Shown here: piece by piece, positions 16,795 through 26,174 of the stretch
How the letters are laid out: each line of letters begins with the position of its first letter
Numbering within the stretch: the first letter of the stretch is position 1
Source: Stackebrandtia endophytica
GTDB lineage: Bacteria; Actinomycetota; Actinomycetes; Mycobacteriales; Micromonosporaceae
Direction: 5' to 3'
Length of the DNA stretch: 64,000 nucleotides
Assembly: GCF_006716355.1 (NCBI RefSeq)
Contig: NZ_VFOW01000001.1
Location: 1,984,001-2,048,000, forward strand
Made by a program: the position numbers and the translations under genes
Notes under the pieces: model-generated
Told to the model about the DNA's origin: nothing
Databases searched by the model: none
Seen by the model: the letters and a program-made list of their open reading frames with translations, nothing else

Positions 16795-17325
16795 GTGAGA
16801 CCCGACCGGCTGACCGAACTGCGAAACATCAGCATTGAAGCCCAATCCCCAACCGGGGCAGTGATTGCACGAACCGCCGGCCGCGGCCTACCTAGAGTTG
16901 AGATCATGGGCGCTGCGTTGACAGAACACTCCGAAGACTCACTCGCGGCCGAAATCGAAGAAACCATCGCCGAAGCAATGGAAGCGCATCGCGAAGAGAT
17001 CGAAGCAGTCACCGACGGTCGGCTTCGAAAGGAATATGTCGCCCGAACCGAGGACCTTCCACGAGAGACACGAGAACGGGAACGCCTTGGGCTGAACGCC
17101 ATCCGTGAAGTCGAGGCTACCGGGACCTCACCCGGCGGATACGTCATCGCCCGAGCGTTCGGAGATGGAGACCTCGTCATCGCATTCAACAATAATCCGT
17201 TGCGTCGCAAGGAGGTCACCATTGACGTCCTGACCAACGAGATCAACGAAGCCATTGAGACGGCGTCCAGGGCGTTCTCCGAAAAGGCCGCCGAATCACT
17301 TACCAACCTGAACGCGAAGGCCTGA
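16795..17325 (+). CDS. YbaB/EbfC-like protein of the ESX cluster
   Basis: 176 residues. The N-terminal region (SIEAQSPTGAVIARTAGRGLPRVEI, then a long acidic helix) resembles the YbaB/EbfC fold that is often encoded beside ESX substrates in actinobacteria. The C-terminal region (GGYVIARAFGDGDLVIAFNN ... NEINEAIETASRAF) repeats the strand-strand-helix pattern. GTG at 16795 is chosen because GGAGA sits six bases upstream; an ATG at 16780 lacks one. It is tightly followed by a WXG-like gene 4 bp later, so they are co-transcribed. The family call is tentative. Confidence 0.6.
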   Translation: MRPDRLTELRNISIEAQSPTGAVIARTAGRGLPRVEIMGAALTEHSEDSLAAEIEETIAEAMEAHREEIEAVTDGRLRKEYVARTEDLPRETRERERLGLNAIREVEATGTSPGGYVIARAFGDGDLVIAFNNNPLRRKEVTIDVLTNEINEAIETASRAFSEKAAESLTNLNAKA

Positions 17326-17329
17326 CAAG

Positions 17330-17653
17330 ATGGAAATAAATCTCGACGAAGTACGAGCAGTCGGTGAGGAACACTACCCGGCCCTGGCCGCTGCATATAC
17401 GAATGCCGCGGCTGAAATCGCGGGTGTTAAGCCGGAAATCCCAGCTTTCGGCCCGTCTGTCCTGAAAAGCGCAATGGATCGCTACTTCGAGGCATTGGGA
17501 AATGCGTTGTTGCCGAGCGCAGCGAACCTCAAAGTGTGCGGCGAGGCATTGGTGCAAGTTGTTGACCAACTTGAATCGGCCGATGAGGAGGTCAGCTATG
17601 AGTTCGACCGCGTTGTCACGCTAGATCCCGACCTTCCAACCAACTTGACCTAA
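17330..17653 (+). CDS. WXG100-like helical protein
   Basis: 107 residues, helical, no signal peptide, acidic. Its size, its lack of an export signal and its place between a YbaB-like gene and another ESX-like gene fit the WXG100/EsxA superfamily, but the Trp-x-Gly turn is not present. It may be a PE-like or EspC-like partner (this last family is typically about 100 residues). It begins four bases after the upstream stop. Confidence 0.6.
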   Translation: MEINLDEVRAVGEEHYPALAAAYTNAAAEIAGVKPEIPAFGPSVLKSAMDRYFEALGNALLPSAANLKVCGEALVQVVDQLESADEEVSYEFDRVVTLDPDLPTNLT

Positions 17654-17674
17654 CCCAACGAACGGGGAGCACCC

Positions 17675-18544
17675 ATGGAAAGTTACGACAGCTTCATCTT
17701 TGACATAAGGACAAAATATAATGAGATCTGGGCACTAGCCCAACAAAAGGTAGAAACTGAGGAAATGACAATGTGGTCCCTGGCAGGCTCGGGGGCAGGG
17801 CTACTATTGGCGGGTGCAGAATTTCTCGCCCGCGACGTCGGCTATATCGAATCGGTCAAGAACCAGGAAACTTGGGAGAAGATCGAAAATTTTGCCGTAG
17901 CGTATTGTTTCGACTACAGCGACACGGTCGAGGCGATAGAAGAATTTCAGGATACGACCGGAAAATTGGCAGAAGCAGCTGCAGGCATCAATACGAAAAT
18001 AATCGAGGGACTGAAGGAATGGGCGGCACCGGAAAGTAAAGCCGCAGAGAGTTTCAAGAGAAACTTCGTGACCCCAATAATGGACATATACGCGGACCAG
18101 TACAGCGAGTTCGGTCGAGCGGAAATATACCTCAGTTCGATTGGGTTTATGGTCGAGCACAACCGAGAAGTCCTGCGTGATGTGTTGATACAACTCAAGA
18201 AGGGGCTCGAGGATTACGAGCCGTTCATCCTAGTGAATATATACTCGGTTCACTGGGGACTAGTTGGCGCCGGACTGGCATTGGGGCCATTGGGCGGCAC
18301 CCTCACTACAGCCGCTGACATGTTCATCACTAGCAAGACGATGATGCAACTTTCGGGATCGGAGTCTGGCGTCGGCACGGCAGGAATTTTTGAAAAATTT
18401 AGGGAGGGAATGGACACCTTGTACCGATTCAGCGAAGAAACCTCCGATGAATTGGCAGATCGATTCCACGCGTTTCGGCTCGCCATTCCAGTAAATAAGA
18501 TGACCTTCCCGAAGCCATCGCTATACGACGAGAATGGTGAGTGA
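17675..18544 (+). CDS. ESX-like membrane-interacting helical protein
   Basis: 289 residues. It starts with helices (YDSFIFDIRTKYNEIWALAQQ), contains the short hydrophobic segment WSLAGSGAGLLLAGAEFLARDV (about 32-53) and a second near 196-220 (HWGLVGAGLALGPLGGTLTTAADM). The middle (IEEFQDTTGKLAEAAAGI...) matches the loose WXG-type helical pattern, with WAAPESKAAESFKRNF as a possible hinge. Its codon use is clearly more AT-rich than its neighbours (many ATA, AAT, GAA, TTT codons), suggesting later acquisition. It overlaps nothing and precedes a lipoprotein gene by one base. Confidence 0.65.
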   Translation: MESYDSFIFDIRTKYNEIWALAQQKVETEEMTMWSLAGSGAGLLLAGAEFLARDVGYIESVKNQETWEKIENFAVAYCFDYSDTVEAIEEFQDTTGKLAEAAAGINTKIIEGLKEWAAPESKAAESFKRNFVTPIMDIYADQYSEFGRAEIYLSSIGFMVEHNREVLRDVLIQLKKGLEDYEPFILVNIYSVHWGLVGAGLALGPLGGTLTTAADMFITSKTMMQLSGSESGVGTAGIFEKFREGMDTLYRFSEETSDELADRFHAFRLAIPVNKMTFPKPSLYDENGE

Positions 18545-18545
18545 A

Positions 18546-19004
18546 ATGCGTTTGAAAAATTCAGTTACGAGAAGTAGATCAACCAAGATTTTCGTCGCAG
18601 TGGGGTTCGGTCTCATAACGATGTTGTTGACCAGCTGCGCGAGTCCCGCCGATCCGTCAACGGCTGATCCCGTTACTGAGCCCTCCCCGTCGCCGACTTT
18701 GGGTGTCGATTCCTACACCTTCGAGAGTCACGGAGAGGCATCGGAAGTCGAAACAGCCGTATTGTCCGGGGATTACTTGGTCACCTGGATGATATCGGAC
18801 AATTTCTTCGACGATGGTGAATATGAGGCGATGTTTGCGGTGGTATATCACGGCCCGGGCACCGCTGAAACGATTGTCAACGAGTTGGAAGTCGGCAATG
18901 GATCCGGAACAGTAGAGGTAGATGATCTACCCGCTGGCGAATATTATCTGACGGTTTCCACCAGTGACGAAGCCGAATGGTCGGTGACATTCGAACGACC
19001 ATAG
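18546..19004 (+). CDS. Small lipoprotein, function unknown
   Basis: 152 residues with lipobox LLTSC (Cys31) followed by a Thr/Pro/Ser linker and a beta-rich acidic domain (YTFESHGEASEVETAVLSGDYLVTW, DLPAGEYYLTVST). The gene begins one base after the previous stop. ATG at 18546 is preferred; an ATG at 18534 that overlaps the previous gene is an alternative. Codon use is intermediate between the AT-rich gene before it and the rest. A short hairpin follows. Confidence 0.8.
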   Translation: MRLKNSVTRSRSTKIFVAVGFGLITMLLTSCASPADPSTADPVTEPSPSPTLGVDSYTFESHGEASEVETAVLSGDYLVTWMISDNFFDDGEYEAMFAVVYHGPGTAETIVNELEVGNGSGTVEVDDLPAGEYYLTVSTSDEAEWSVTFERP

Positions 19005-19007
19005 AGC

Positions 19008-19028
19008 GGATGCCCAGTTGAGGCATCC
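19008..19028 (+). terminator. Short hairpin after the lipoprotein gene
   Basis: GGATGCC (19008-19014) pairs perfectly with GGCATCC (19022-19028) around a 7-nt loop, four bases after the stop. There is no U-tract, so it is a probable but weak terminator. Confidence 0.5.
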
Positions 19029-19192
19029 ATCTCCGTCGTCCGGTTTCGCTGATTAGGGCTGACATGCATGACCTCCCCGGTCACTGAGGCCGGCCCTGCC
19101 TGCTCACGTGCGTTTAGGACGCTGGCGCCCTCAACCAGACCGTCCTACCCACACCACTTCATGGCCCAGCAAAAACGGGAGCTCCTGCCACA

Positions 19193-20548
19193 ATGACGCG
19201 ACATCGATATCTGTCTCTGTGTCTGTTGGTGACCGCCCTGGTGGTCTCCGGGTGCTCGGCACCCGAGACTGAGTATCTGGGGCAACGCATCGATCCGACG
19301 TGGATCACAGAGCTGCCGACGGCCTTTGGTCCTATCCACAGTGCGGTCACCACTGAAGCCCATGTCCTGGTGACAGCCTCCAATGGTGTCGCCGTCCTGG
19401 ACCGCGGCAACGGGGAGGTCATCTGGTCACACCGCGAGGACCGCATGCCGGCGAACACGGAGGTACACGTGTACCCCGACTCGGTGATCATCGCGACCCG
19501 GGCGGGATACCGGATTTGGGACCTTGCGACCGGTGGCCAGACGGATATGAATGACCCAATGCTCATGGAATCCGCAGCGACGGCGGAAGTCTTCGTGACA
19601 ATTGAGTGCCCGTCACCGTGCATCCTGTCTGGACGATCGCCGGATGGAGTTCCACTGTGGGAGCAGACCATGGACACCGATAGCAGATTCGAGTTGATAT
19701 CCGATGACCTTAGCGACGTAGATTCTCAACCGGTGCGACCGGCCGGTGACCGAGTAGCCCTGTGGGCGCCGAAAGGTGACAGCCCTACTCAAATACTCGA
19801 TGCGGCCTCAGGCGAAGTGATCACGGCCCTCCAAACCGTCACCGATAACACCGTTGAACTCACCGATGCCTTCTTCACCTCAGCGGACACCTTCACCGAA
19901 TGGGGCCGCCGAGCACCTTCCCGACAGGTCGCTCTCACGACCTACGACACCGCCACCGGACGGGAGCTGTGGACTCGTGACGTGGACGAGGTGACCGAAC
20001 TGTCGAACGGCGAATCGATCCTCGTCGAGATCGACGGAGCCCGGGCGGTGCTGGATGCGCGCACCGGAGACGTCCGCTACCCGCCGACCGATCAGCAATA
20101 CCGGACGATCCTGGGAATCGACGCCAACCATCGGTATTCCAGCCTGCTCGTGGACGGCCAAGTCACCGTCAGCGCCCACAGCATGCTCGACGAGCGCCTC
20201 ACCTGGTCGGTACCCATCATCGACAACGCCCTGGTCGAACCATTCTCGGGATGGGTCAGCCTCTCCGCGTCGTACCTCATCTGGGACTTCCGCACCACCC
20301 CAACGTCACACGCAGTGGTCATCGATGTCGCCACCGGCGAGGCAAGCTGGCCGTCCGGTGATCTCACCTCACCCAGGTATCACGATGAAGACTCCCTACT
20401 GACCACCTGTGGCTCCACATGCTCCGGAGCATCCAGTCAGTCGTCGATAGCCTACTTTGCTCTGTCCTTATACGAGTGTTCCGACGTAGCACCATCGAGG
20501 CCGACATGGTCATCCGACCGATGGACCGCCGCCGTGATGGAATCTTGA
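19193..20548 (+). CDS. Beta-propeller (PQQ-like) lipoprotein
   Basis: 451 residues. The lipobox VSGC (Cys21) ends the signal peptide. The mature protein has repeated strands of the PQQ/WD-like type (LVTASNGVAVLDRGNGEVIWSH, RAGYRIWDLATGG, LTTYDTATGRELWTRDV, AVLDARTGDVRY), each ending near a W or Y, which is the usual propeller blade pattern. Such lipoproteins are exported and act as binding scaffolds. It is followed by a membrane-anchored protein nine bases later. Partner unknown. Confidence 0.8.
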   Translation: MTRHRYLSLCLLVTALVVSGCSAPETEYLGQRIDPTWITELPTAFGPIHSAVTTEAHVLVTASNGVAVLDRGNGEVIWSHREDRMPANTEVHVYPDSVIIATRAGYRIWDLATGGQTDMNDPMLMESAATAEVFVTIECPSPCILSGRSPDGVPLWEQTMDTDSRFELISDDLSDVDSQPVRPAGDRVALWAPKGDSPTQILDAASGEVITALQTVTDNTVELTDAFFTSADTFTEWGRRAPSRQVALTTYDTATGRELWTRDVDEVTELSNGESILVEIDGARAVLDARTGDVRYPPTDQQYRTILGIDANHRYSSLLVDGQVTVSAHSMLDERLTWSVPIIDNALVEPFSGWVSLSASYLIWDFRTTPTSHAVVIDVATGEASWPSGDLTSPRYHDEDSLLTTCGSTCSGASSQSSIAYFALSLYECSDVAPSRPTWSSDRWTAAVMES

Positions 20549-20557
20549 AAGGTCGCC

Positions 20558-21184
20558 GTGACGAAATCCCCTAAACGTGAAGGGCGGCGGGCCCTGCGGT
20601 ATCTCAAGAACGGCTGGACGATCTTGTCGACCGCTGTGGTTGTGCTCATTGCCGGGGCGCTGGTCTACGCGCTGCTAGGGCTCGACCGGTTCTTCGAAGA
20701 GGAGTACGTGCCTCCGCCGCCTGGCCCCAGTACACCCGGTTCCTACAGCACAGATCACGTCGACGGTCCTTGCGAAGAGCTGGACCTTTCGTTGTACGAA
20801 AGCACCACCGGTCAAGCCGCTGACACAATCTCCGGAGACTTCTCCTGTAGCGTCTTGTCCGACAGCGACGGCGTCGGTCCTACAAGCCATCACATCCGGA
20901 TCACCGTATCGGCGTGGGACGACATAGAGACCGCCACCGCGGTTTTCGACAGCCAAGTCGACCGAGAACTCGACGAGGCAGATCGGACAACGGTTGAGGG
21001 CCCCTGGAAAACCGCAACGATGGGGACCAATGAGCATGGGGATCTGGTGCTCATCGTTCATGACGAGAACTTCCAGCTGGAAATCGTTCAAACGATGAAT
21101 CCACCCGACCTCTTGTCACCTGAAGAGACACGGGACCTACTCACCGCCTACGCCGAACAGGTCCTTGACGCCTACCGTGCCTGA
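20558..21184 (+). CDS. Membrane-anchored extracytoplasmic protein, function unknown
   Basis: 208 residues. A basic cytoplasmic start (KSPKREGRRALRYLK) is followed by one membrane helix (22-42) and a Pro-rich linker, then a 140-residue domain with two Cys (DGPCEELDLSLYESTT ... DFSCSVLS) that may be disulphide-linked. The gene starts nine bases after the propeller lipoprotein, so the pair is co-transcribed. Start is GTG with an AAAGG upstream. It looks like a DUF3558-type exported domain, but this is not certain. Confidence 0.7.
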   Translation: MTKSPKREGRRALRYLKNGWTILSTAVVVLIAGALVYALLGLDRFFEEEYVPPPPGPSTPGSYSTDHVDGPCEELDLSLYESTTGQAADTISGDFSCSVLSDSDGVGPTSHHIRITVSAWDDIETATAVFDSQVDRELDEADRTTVEGPWKTATMGTNEHGDLVLIVHDENFQLEIVQTMNPPDLLSPEETRDLLTAYAEQVLDAYRA

Positions 21185-21293
21185 GCTCTTCCACAGTGGC
21201 GGCTTCCCGACGGATCGGCCGGCCCCGGTGTTCCCGGCGAGTCCGGAGCAGCGCCCACAGCGTCGAAGCCCGTGTCCTGCGGCGTTGGGTCCA

Positions 21294-22067
21294 TCACGTC
21301 GCGTTCCGGTGCTTCTCCGCGACCTCGAACAGCCGGTTGTTCTGCAGGTGAGCGGTCAATCGCCAACCCAGCGATCGATCCAGGGGCTGGGGGTCGGTGA
21401 GGCCGAGTCTGGTGGCCAGTTCGGCGGTGTGCAGTTGCACGACGGCCTTGACCGTTTGAGTGAAGTCCTGCATGGCCACGTTAGATCGACGCCGTCCCTC
21501 GACCGCCAGGATCGCCGCGATCAGGGTCATGGGCCACCAGACGACGGCCAGGACGGCGCTCAACAGCGCCCAGCCGATGAGTGTCGCGCCGTCGCGCACG
21601 GCGGCGCGTGCCAGCGCTACCTCCTGTCTATCCTCACTCGACAGATGCATCCACAGTGGCGGCCAGACGGTGGCGAGGTCGACTTTGTAGTCTTCGAGCA
21701 GCGACCGGCGCAACCTCCCCAGTTGACTGACCGGCAACAGGCGGGCCATCCGGGCCGAATCGGCGTCGGTGAACCACGATCGCTGCAACAGACTTCCGAT
21801 CGCGCGGGCAAGGAAGGCCACTCCGACGGCACCGGCGGTCAGACCGATCACAGCCAGCGCGGTCGAGCCGGCGTCGAGCTTACCGACGGCGTCGGAGGTA
21901 TCGGTTACGTCGGCCGCAAGGCGGTCAAGGTCGAGAGCATGGCCATGTCTCAATGAGACGGCGGCGAAGATCGCGGCCAGGAACGCCAGTCCCGGCAACG
22001 CCAGCTTGGCCCCCCACCGTTCGCCCAGCCTGGTGGCCAGGTCAGTCAGCAAAGCGTTCAACGCCAT
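21294..22067 (-). CDS. Membrane protein beside the CHAT-NACHT locus
   Basis: 257 residues, not recognised. It has hydrophobic stretches at about 22-40 (ALPGLAFLAAIFAAVS), 68-90 (TALAVIGLTAGAVGVAFLA) and 160-188 (TLIGWALLSAVLAVVWWPMTLIAAI), with a helical cytoplasmic portion between (RLLPVSQLGRLRRSLLEDY). It overlaps the upstream gene by 26 bp and so is translated with it. Its divergent position next to TPR-CHAT and NACHT genes suggests that it is a membrane component of the same system, perhaps a target or effector, but this is inference from context. Confidence 0.65.
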   Translation of the reverse strand: MALNALLTDLATRLGERWGAKLALPGLAFLAAIFAAVSLRHGHALDLDRLAADVTDTSDAVGKLDAGSTALAVIGLTAGAVGVAFLARAIGSLLQRSWFTDADSARMARLLPVSQLGRLRRSLLEDYKVDLATVWPPLWMHLSSEDRQEVALARAAVRDGATLIGWALLSAVLAVVWWPMTLIAAILAVEGRRRSNVAMQDFTQTVKAVVQLHTAELATRLGLTDPQPLDRSLGWRLTAHLQNNRLFEVAEKHRNAT

Positions 22068-22434
22068 CCCACCGCAGTTCGGCCCGAACGAGTTTGCACC
22101 ATGGTGGACTGTTCTCGTGTTCGGGCTGCCAGTTCAGGATTCTGGCGCAGCGCCGCGCATCGTCACGCGGGCAGACGAGGCGAATCTCCACTTCGCTCTG
22201 CGGCAGGCCGGCCACGTCGGCCATCGCGTCGCGCGAGCTTGAACCACGCCAGATCGGAAGGCCGGCCAGGTCGGCCAGGGCCGCGATCTCCCCCAAAGCG
22301 GTGTCAACGTCCGATTCGTCGTTCAACCGTCGGTACAGATCGACGCCGTCGTCCTCGGGCAGTCGCCGCCGAATGGCGTCGGCGTTTTCGCACAGATATC
22401 CCAGCCGCATCGCCCGCAGTGTCGATTCGTCCAT
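22042..22434 (-). CDS. Small unknown protein divergent from the CHAT gene
   Basis: 130 residues, not recognised. A helical N-terminus (LRAMRLGYLCENADAIRRRL) is followed by an acidic helix and then strands (EVEIRLVCPRDDARRCARIL, PPWCKLVRAELRWDG). Cys residues are scattered, with no clear metal site. It is the first gene of the divergent pair and shares the 125-bp control region with the CHAT gene at 22560. Perhaps an adaptor or effector-associated domain, but no family is asserted. Confidence 0.6.
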   Translation of the reverse strand: MDESTLRAMRLGYLCENADAIRRRLPEDDGVDLYRRLNDESDVDTALGEIAALADLAGLPIWRGSSSRDAMADVAGLPQSEVEIRLVCPRDDARRCARILNWQPEHENSPPWCKLVRAELRWDGVERFAD

Positions 22435-22559
22435 GAGAACTCACTTTCAGGCAAGGACGGACGTTCTTATGGTAACCATCGAGTCCAGTTTCATTAGATG
22501 TTTACGGCAGTCAATCGTTGCAGTGCAGGCAAAGTAGCGATGTCGGTTACCGTGGATAC
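22435..22559. promoter_or_regulatory. Shared divergent control region of the CHAT-NACHT locus
   Basis: 125 bp between opposite starts at 22434 (minus) and 22560 (plus). It must carry promoters for both gene pairs; no operator-type palindrome is obvious. Confidence 0.4.
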
Positions 22560-25500
22560 ATGTCCGACCACTCTCGCCGAGAGCAGCTCATCGGTCAACT
22601 GCGATCAATATCGGATGAAGCCGCCGGCATTCGACGCGCACCACAGGCCGACCACATCGCAAAAGAACTGTTGCAATTGATCGACAATGGACCGCCGGAC
22701 TTTGAAGCCCTGTCGGCCATTGGCTGGTACCACTGGCTTCGCCAATGCACTCTGCCGCAGAAGCAAGCATCCAGCGATGACTGGTCGCTTACGTTCCAGA
22801 CCCTGGCGCCGTGTCTGCTGTTGGGCGGCGACCTCAGTGATCTGCCGGCAACGGCGCTATCCATGGTCGCCGAATACATCGATGACCCTTTGGCCCTGCT
22901 TAAAAAGTTGGGCGTCGACTCTGACCTGCTTCCACCGGAAGAGGTGGCGGCACTCTGGTTCCGCATGGTGGTGGTAACGCCGTCGCAATCACCGCACCTC
23001 GCACTCCGGCTTGCGGAACTTCACCACGTGACAGCCGAGCTGGAGGACGGTCCGTTCCGCACCGAGATCCTCCGGCTCCTCACCGATGGTGTCATGCGGC
23101 TATCGCCACCGATACCACCAACACATCCAAGTTGGCCCCTGATTTTGCACGTGTCGTGCAAAGCCGCGCTGCTTCGATATTCGTCCACCCAACACAGTTC
23201 CGACCTCGATCTCGCGATCGATCGAGCCCGACAGGCACTCGACCTGATCACCAAGGATCATCCGTTGTGGACTGAAAACTGTATGCTCCTGGGAAGCATG
23301 CTGGTTACCCGCACGCAACACGTTCCCGAATCCCTGGAAGTCTCGGAGGCACTGCGGATTCTCACCGAGCTCGATGCAACGCTGGATAGGGAGGATCCTT
23401 CTCGCCCCGTCGAGCTATCCCATCTACTCGGCATCGCACAAATGATCGGTGCCCTTCACGGCGAGGACTTCACTGCCGCGCTCGCCGCCTTGGATCGCAT
23501 GGACCTCGATGAGGCCCCGGAACTCGCCACTCAACTCAACCTGTTGGCTGACATCCAAACGCTGGCGGACAACCTCGACGACACGGACAGCCAAGCGAAA
23601 CTCGAACCGATCTATCGCCGCTTCCTCACCGTGTTCGATGGATCAGAGCGGTGGGAGGTACGGCTGACGCTCTCCTGGTTGCTGCTCGGTCAGGTCACCG
23701 GCCGGGAAGATCCTCGCCTGGATGAAGCCATCGAGTTGCTCGAAGCCAACATGACCGAAGCTTCCGATCCGGAGACTGTTCGACGCAGCGCGCAACGATT
23801 GGCGATGGCGCTGCAACAACGATTCGACCTCCGGGACGACCCCGCAGACCTGGACCGAGGAAGACGACTCGCCGACGAGTTCGGTTCCGACACCTCGCCG
23901 GCTGCTACCCGGCTCAAATCGCGTTTCATCAAACTCATGAAAGCCCCGTCCGACATCCGGCCGGCCGACGTCTTCGACAGCGACTTCCGATTCAATCAGG
24001 ACGCGGACCATCTCACCTCGATAATGGACATCATGGCCTTCAGCCGAACGGCTCTTCAAGAACAGGCAATAACCGGTGGTTCGGTTGCGGCAGAGGCAAT
24101 CAGCGACGTTACCGAGATCTTGCTGTCGATCTCTGATGTGAGTGACCCCGCGCCTCTTGACGACATGATCGCCTCGATGGAGGCCACCATCGCACGACTG
24201 CCTGGTGACAGCGGTGAACGCCCATTCCTGGAGCTCTTCCTCCTAAATGCGCAAGGAATGCGCGCTGCGTTGGCCAATGATGCCCATGGCACCGCCGAAT
24301 TCGTACGTCTAGCCCATCAAGCTCTTGCCAACGATGCCCTGTCCCCCGGTGTCCGTCGAACGATGCATGCCATGGTCTCCGAAGTCACGAAGTTGGGGGC
24401 AATGTGGGAAGTACACCACGACGGCCGTGTCTCAGCCGAGACCAAAAAGGGTGCAGAACAGTCCGCCAAGGCGTTGCTGGCAATGAGCCTTGACGAGACC
24501 GGTACCGCATCCCAACGCATCGACGCGGCCAGGCGGGCCGCCGAACTGGCGCACCGTGCGGGTAACCCCACCGCAGCCGCAGCACCACTAGCCGTGGCGG
24601 TAGCGCTGCTGTCCGAAGCGGCTCCATGGCATGTGCGACCAGATCGCCGCCGCCGCCACTTCAGGCGGTTCACCGGCCTGACCTCCGAGGCGGTGGCACT
24701 GACCCTCGCTCATGAGGAGAGCGACCGAGCGAATGAGACCGCGCTGCGTCTCATGGAAGCCGGACGCGGAGTACTACACCAGCAGATCATCGGTTCCCGA
24801 TCGGACCAACCTGAACTACACCGGGTCGCGCCGGAGTTGGCCGAGGAGTACAAGTCCCTGATATCCCAGCTCAGTCAGGACGACTCGGCTCCCGATGACG
24901 ACGCCGAACCCGAGTGGCGGCATCTGGCGGCTGAAAGTCTGAAACAAGTCAAGGCGCAGATTCGCCAGATCGATGGGTTCGCCGAGTTCGGTGGCCTCCC
25001 TCCGATCGAACAGCTTCGCGACGCGGCGGCCGAAGGCCCAATCGTGGCGATCAATCTGAGCCGGCACGGATGTCACGCGCTCATCGTCAGACCCGAAGGT
25101 GTCGAGCGAGTTCCATTGCGTCAGGTCAACCTGACTGCCGCGACGCGGTATGTCAACCAGTTCGTCATGGCATCCAGTGCGCTTTACGCGGATCCGGCGC
25201 CATCCTTCGACGAGTTCCAGCGATACCAAGACACCATCCGGGAGGTGCTGAGTTGGGTCCACAAGGCGATCACCGGCCCGGTTCTCGATTATCTCGATTA
25301 TGAACCCACCGCCCCGGGAAGCTGTCCACGAATGTGGTGGGCGCCCGGCGGCATGCTCGGTCTGTTGCCGTTGCACGCGGCGGGTGACTATTCGCTGGAG
25401 CGGCCCGTGATCACCGCCGATCGGGTGGTGTCCTCCTATACGCCCACGATCGGGCAACTGCGGCACGTCCGTGCCGCCCAACGCGGTGGGCCGACCGCAC

Positions 25501-26120
25501 CGCGCGGTTTCGCCGTAGCCATGCCGAACACGCCGTCGCAGCCTCCGCTGCCCGAGGCCCCGGCTGAAGTCGCGGCGCTGCGCGCGATATGGCCTCAATT
25601 GATCGCGCCCGAGGACGTCCTCATTGACGGGCAAACCGACCGTGACGCGATCGTGAACCGCCTCAAGCGGATGGAGTTGGCGCACTTCGCATGCCACGCC
25701 ACCACCGATCCCACCGATCCGGCGGCCGGCCGGATCCTGCTCGACGATTATGTCGAACGACCGTTGACCGTCGAGCAACTATCCCTGTTGGACATTCCGA
25801 ACGGCCGATTGGCGTACCTGTCGGCCTGCCGGACCGCGCACAGCAGCGACGGGGCGATGCTCGACGAGTCACTGCATCTGGCCGCCGCCTGCCAGGTGGG
25901 CGGGTTCAGCCATGTGATCGGAACACTGTGGCCGGTCGCCGATGACATCGCGGCGGGTTTCGCCGCCGCCTGTTATAGGGCCATGGCCAACACGGAGGCG
26001 GAACTGGATCCAAACCTGTCCGCCCGCGCGGTGCACCAGGCCATGAACGAACTTCGCGGTAAGCCGAACGAGAAGTCGCCTCATCTCTGGGCGCCATGGG
26101 TTCACTATGGAGCGTTATGA
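22560..26120 (+). CDS. TPR-like helical protein with C-terminal CHAT protease domain
   Basis: 1186 residues. The first 850 or so are helical repeats of TPR-like spacing (for example YSSTQHSSDLDLAIDRARQ, EALRILTELDATLDRED, QRIDAARRAAELAHRAGN). The last 330 form a CHAT (caspase-like) domain: WWAPGGMLGLLPLHAAG, then the catalytic His in LAHFACHATTD (His1046) and Cys in AYLSACRTA (Cys1090), then GTLWPVADDIAA. Both dyad residues are present, so it should be an active cysteine protease. ATG at 22560 is used; the frame opens further upstream without a good start. TPR-CHAT proteins are sensors or executioners in defence and cell-death systems. The next gene is a NACHT NTPase 54 bp away. Confidence 0.9.
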   Translation: MSDHSRREQLIGQLRSISDEAAGIRRAPQADHIAKELLQLIDNGPPDFEALSAIGWYHWLRQCTLPQKQASSDDWSLTFQTLAPCLLLGGDLSDLPATALSMVAEYIDDPLALLKKLGVDSDLLPPEEVAALWFRMVVVTPSQSPHLALRLAELHHVTAELEDGPFRTEILRLLTDGVMRLSPPIPPTHPSWPLILHVSCKAALLRYSSTQHSSDLDLAIDRARQALDLITKDHPLWTENCMLLGSMLVTRTQHVPESLEVSEALRILTELDATLDREDPSRPVELSHLLGIAQMIGALHGEDFTAALAALDRMDLDEAPELATQLNLLADIQTLADNLDDTDSQAKLEPIYRRFLTVFDGSERWEVRLTLSWLLLGQVTGREDPRLDEAIELLEANMTEASDPETVRRSAQRLAMALQQRFDLRDDPADLDRGRRLADEFGSDTSPAATRLKSRFIKLMKAPSDIRPADVFDSDFRFNQDADHLTSIMDIMAFSRTALQEQAITGGSVAAEAISDVTEILLSISDVSDPAPLDDMIASMEATIARLPGDSGERPFLELFLLNAQGMRAALANDAHGTAEFVRLAHQALANDALSPGVRRTMHAMVSEVTKLGAMWEVHHDGRVSAETKKGAEQSAKALLAMSLDETGTASQRIDAARRAAELAHRAGNPTAAAAPLAVAVALLSEAAPWHVRPDRRRRHFRRFTGLTSEAVALTLAHEESDRANETALRLMEAGRGVLHQQIIGSRSDQPELHRVAPELAEEYKSLISQLSQDDSAPDDDAEPEWRHLAAESLKQVKAQIRQIDGFAEFGGLPPIEQLRDAAAEGPIVAINLSRHGCHALIVRPEGVERVPLRQVNLTAATRYVNQFVMASSALYADPAPSFDEFQRYQDTIREVLSWVHKAITGPVLDYLDYEPTAPGSCPRMWWAPGGMLGLLPLHAAGDYSLERPVITADRVVSSYTPTIGQLRHVRAAQRGGPTAPRGFAVAMPNTPSQPPLPEAPAEVAALRAIWPQLIAPEDVLIDGQTDRDAIVNRLKRMELAHFACHATTDPTDPAAGRILLDDYVERPLTVEQLSLLDIPNGRLAYLSACRTAHSSDGAMLDESLHLAAACQVGGFSHVIGTLWPVADDIAAGFAAACYRAMANTEAELDPNLSARAVHQAMNELRGKPNEKSPHLWAPWVHYGAL

Positions 26121-26174
26121 CGTACTGACCGTCGCGCGCCCACGACGACCACAAGAGACTGAGCGGGAGTCTTG

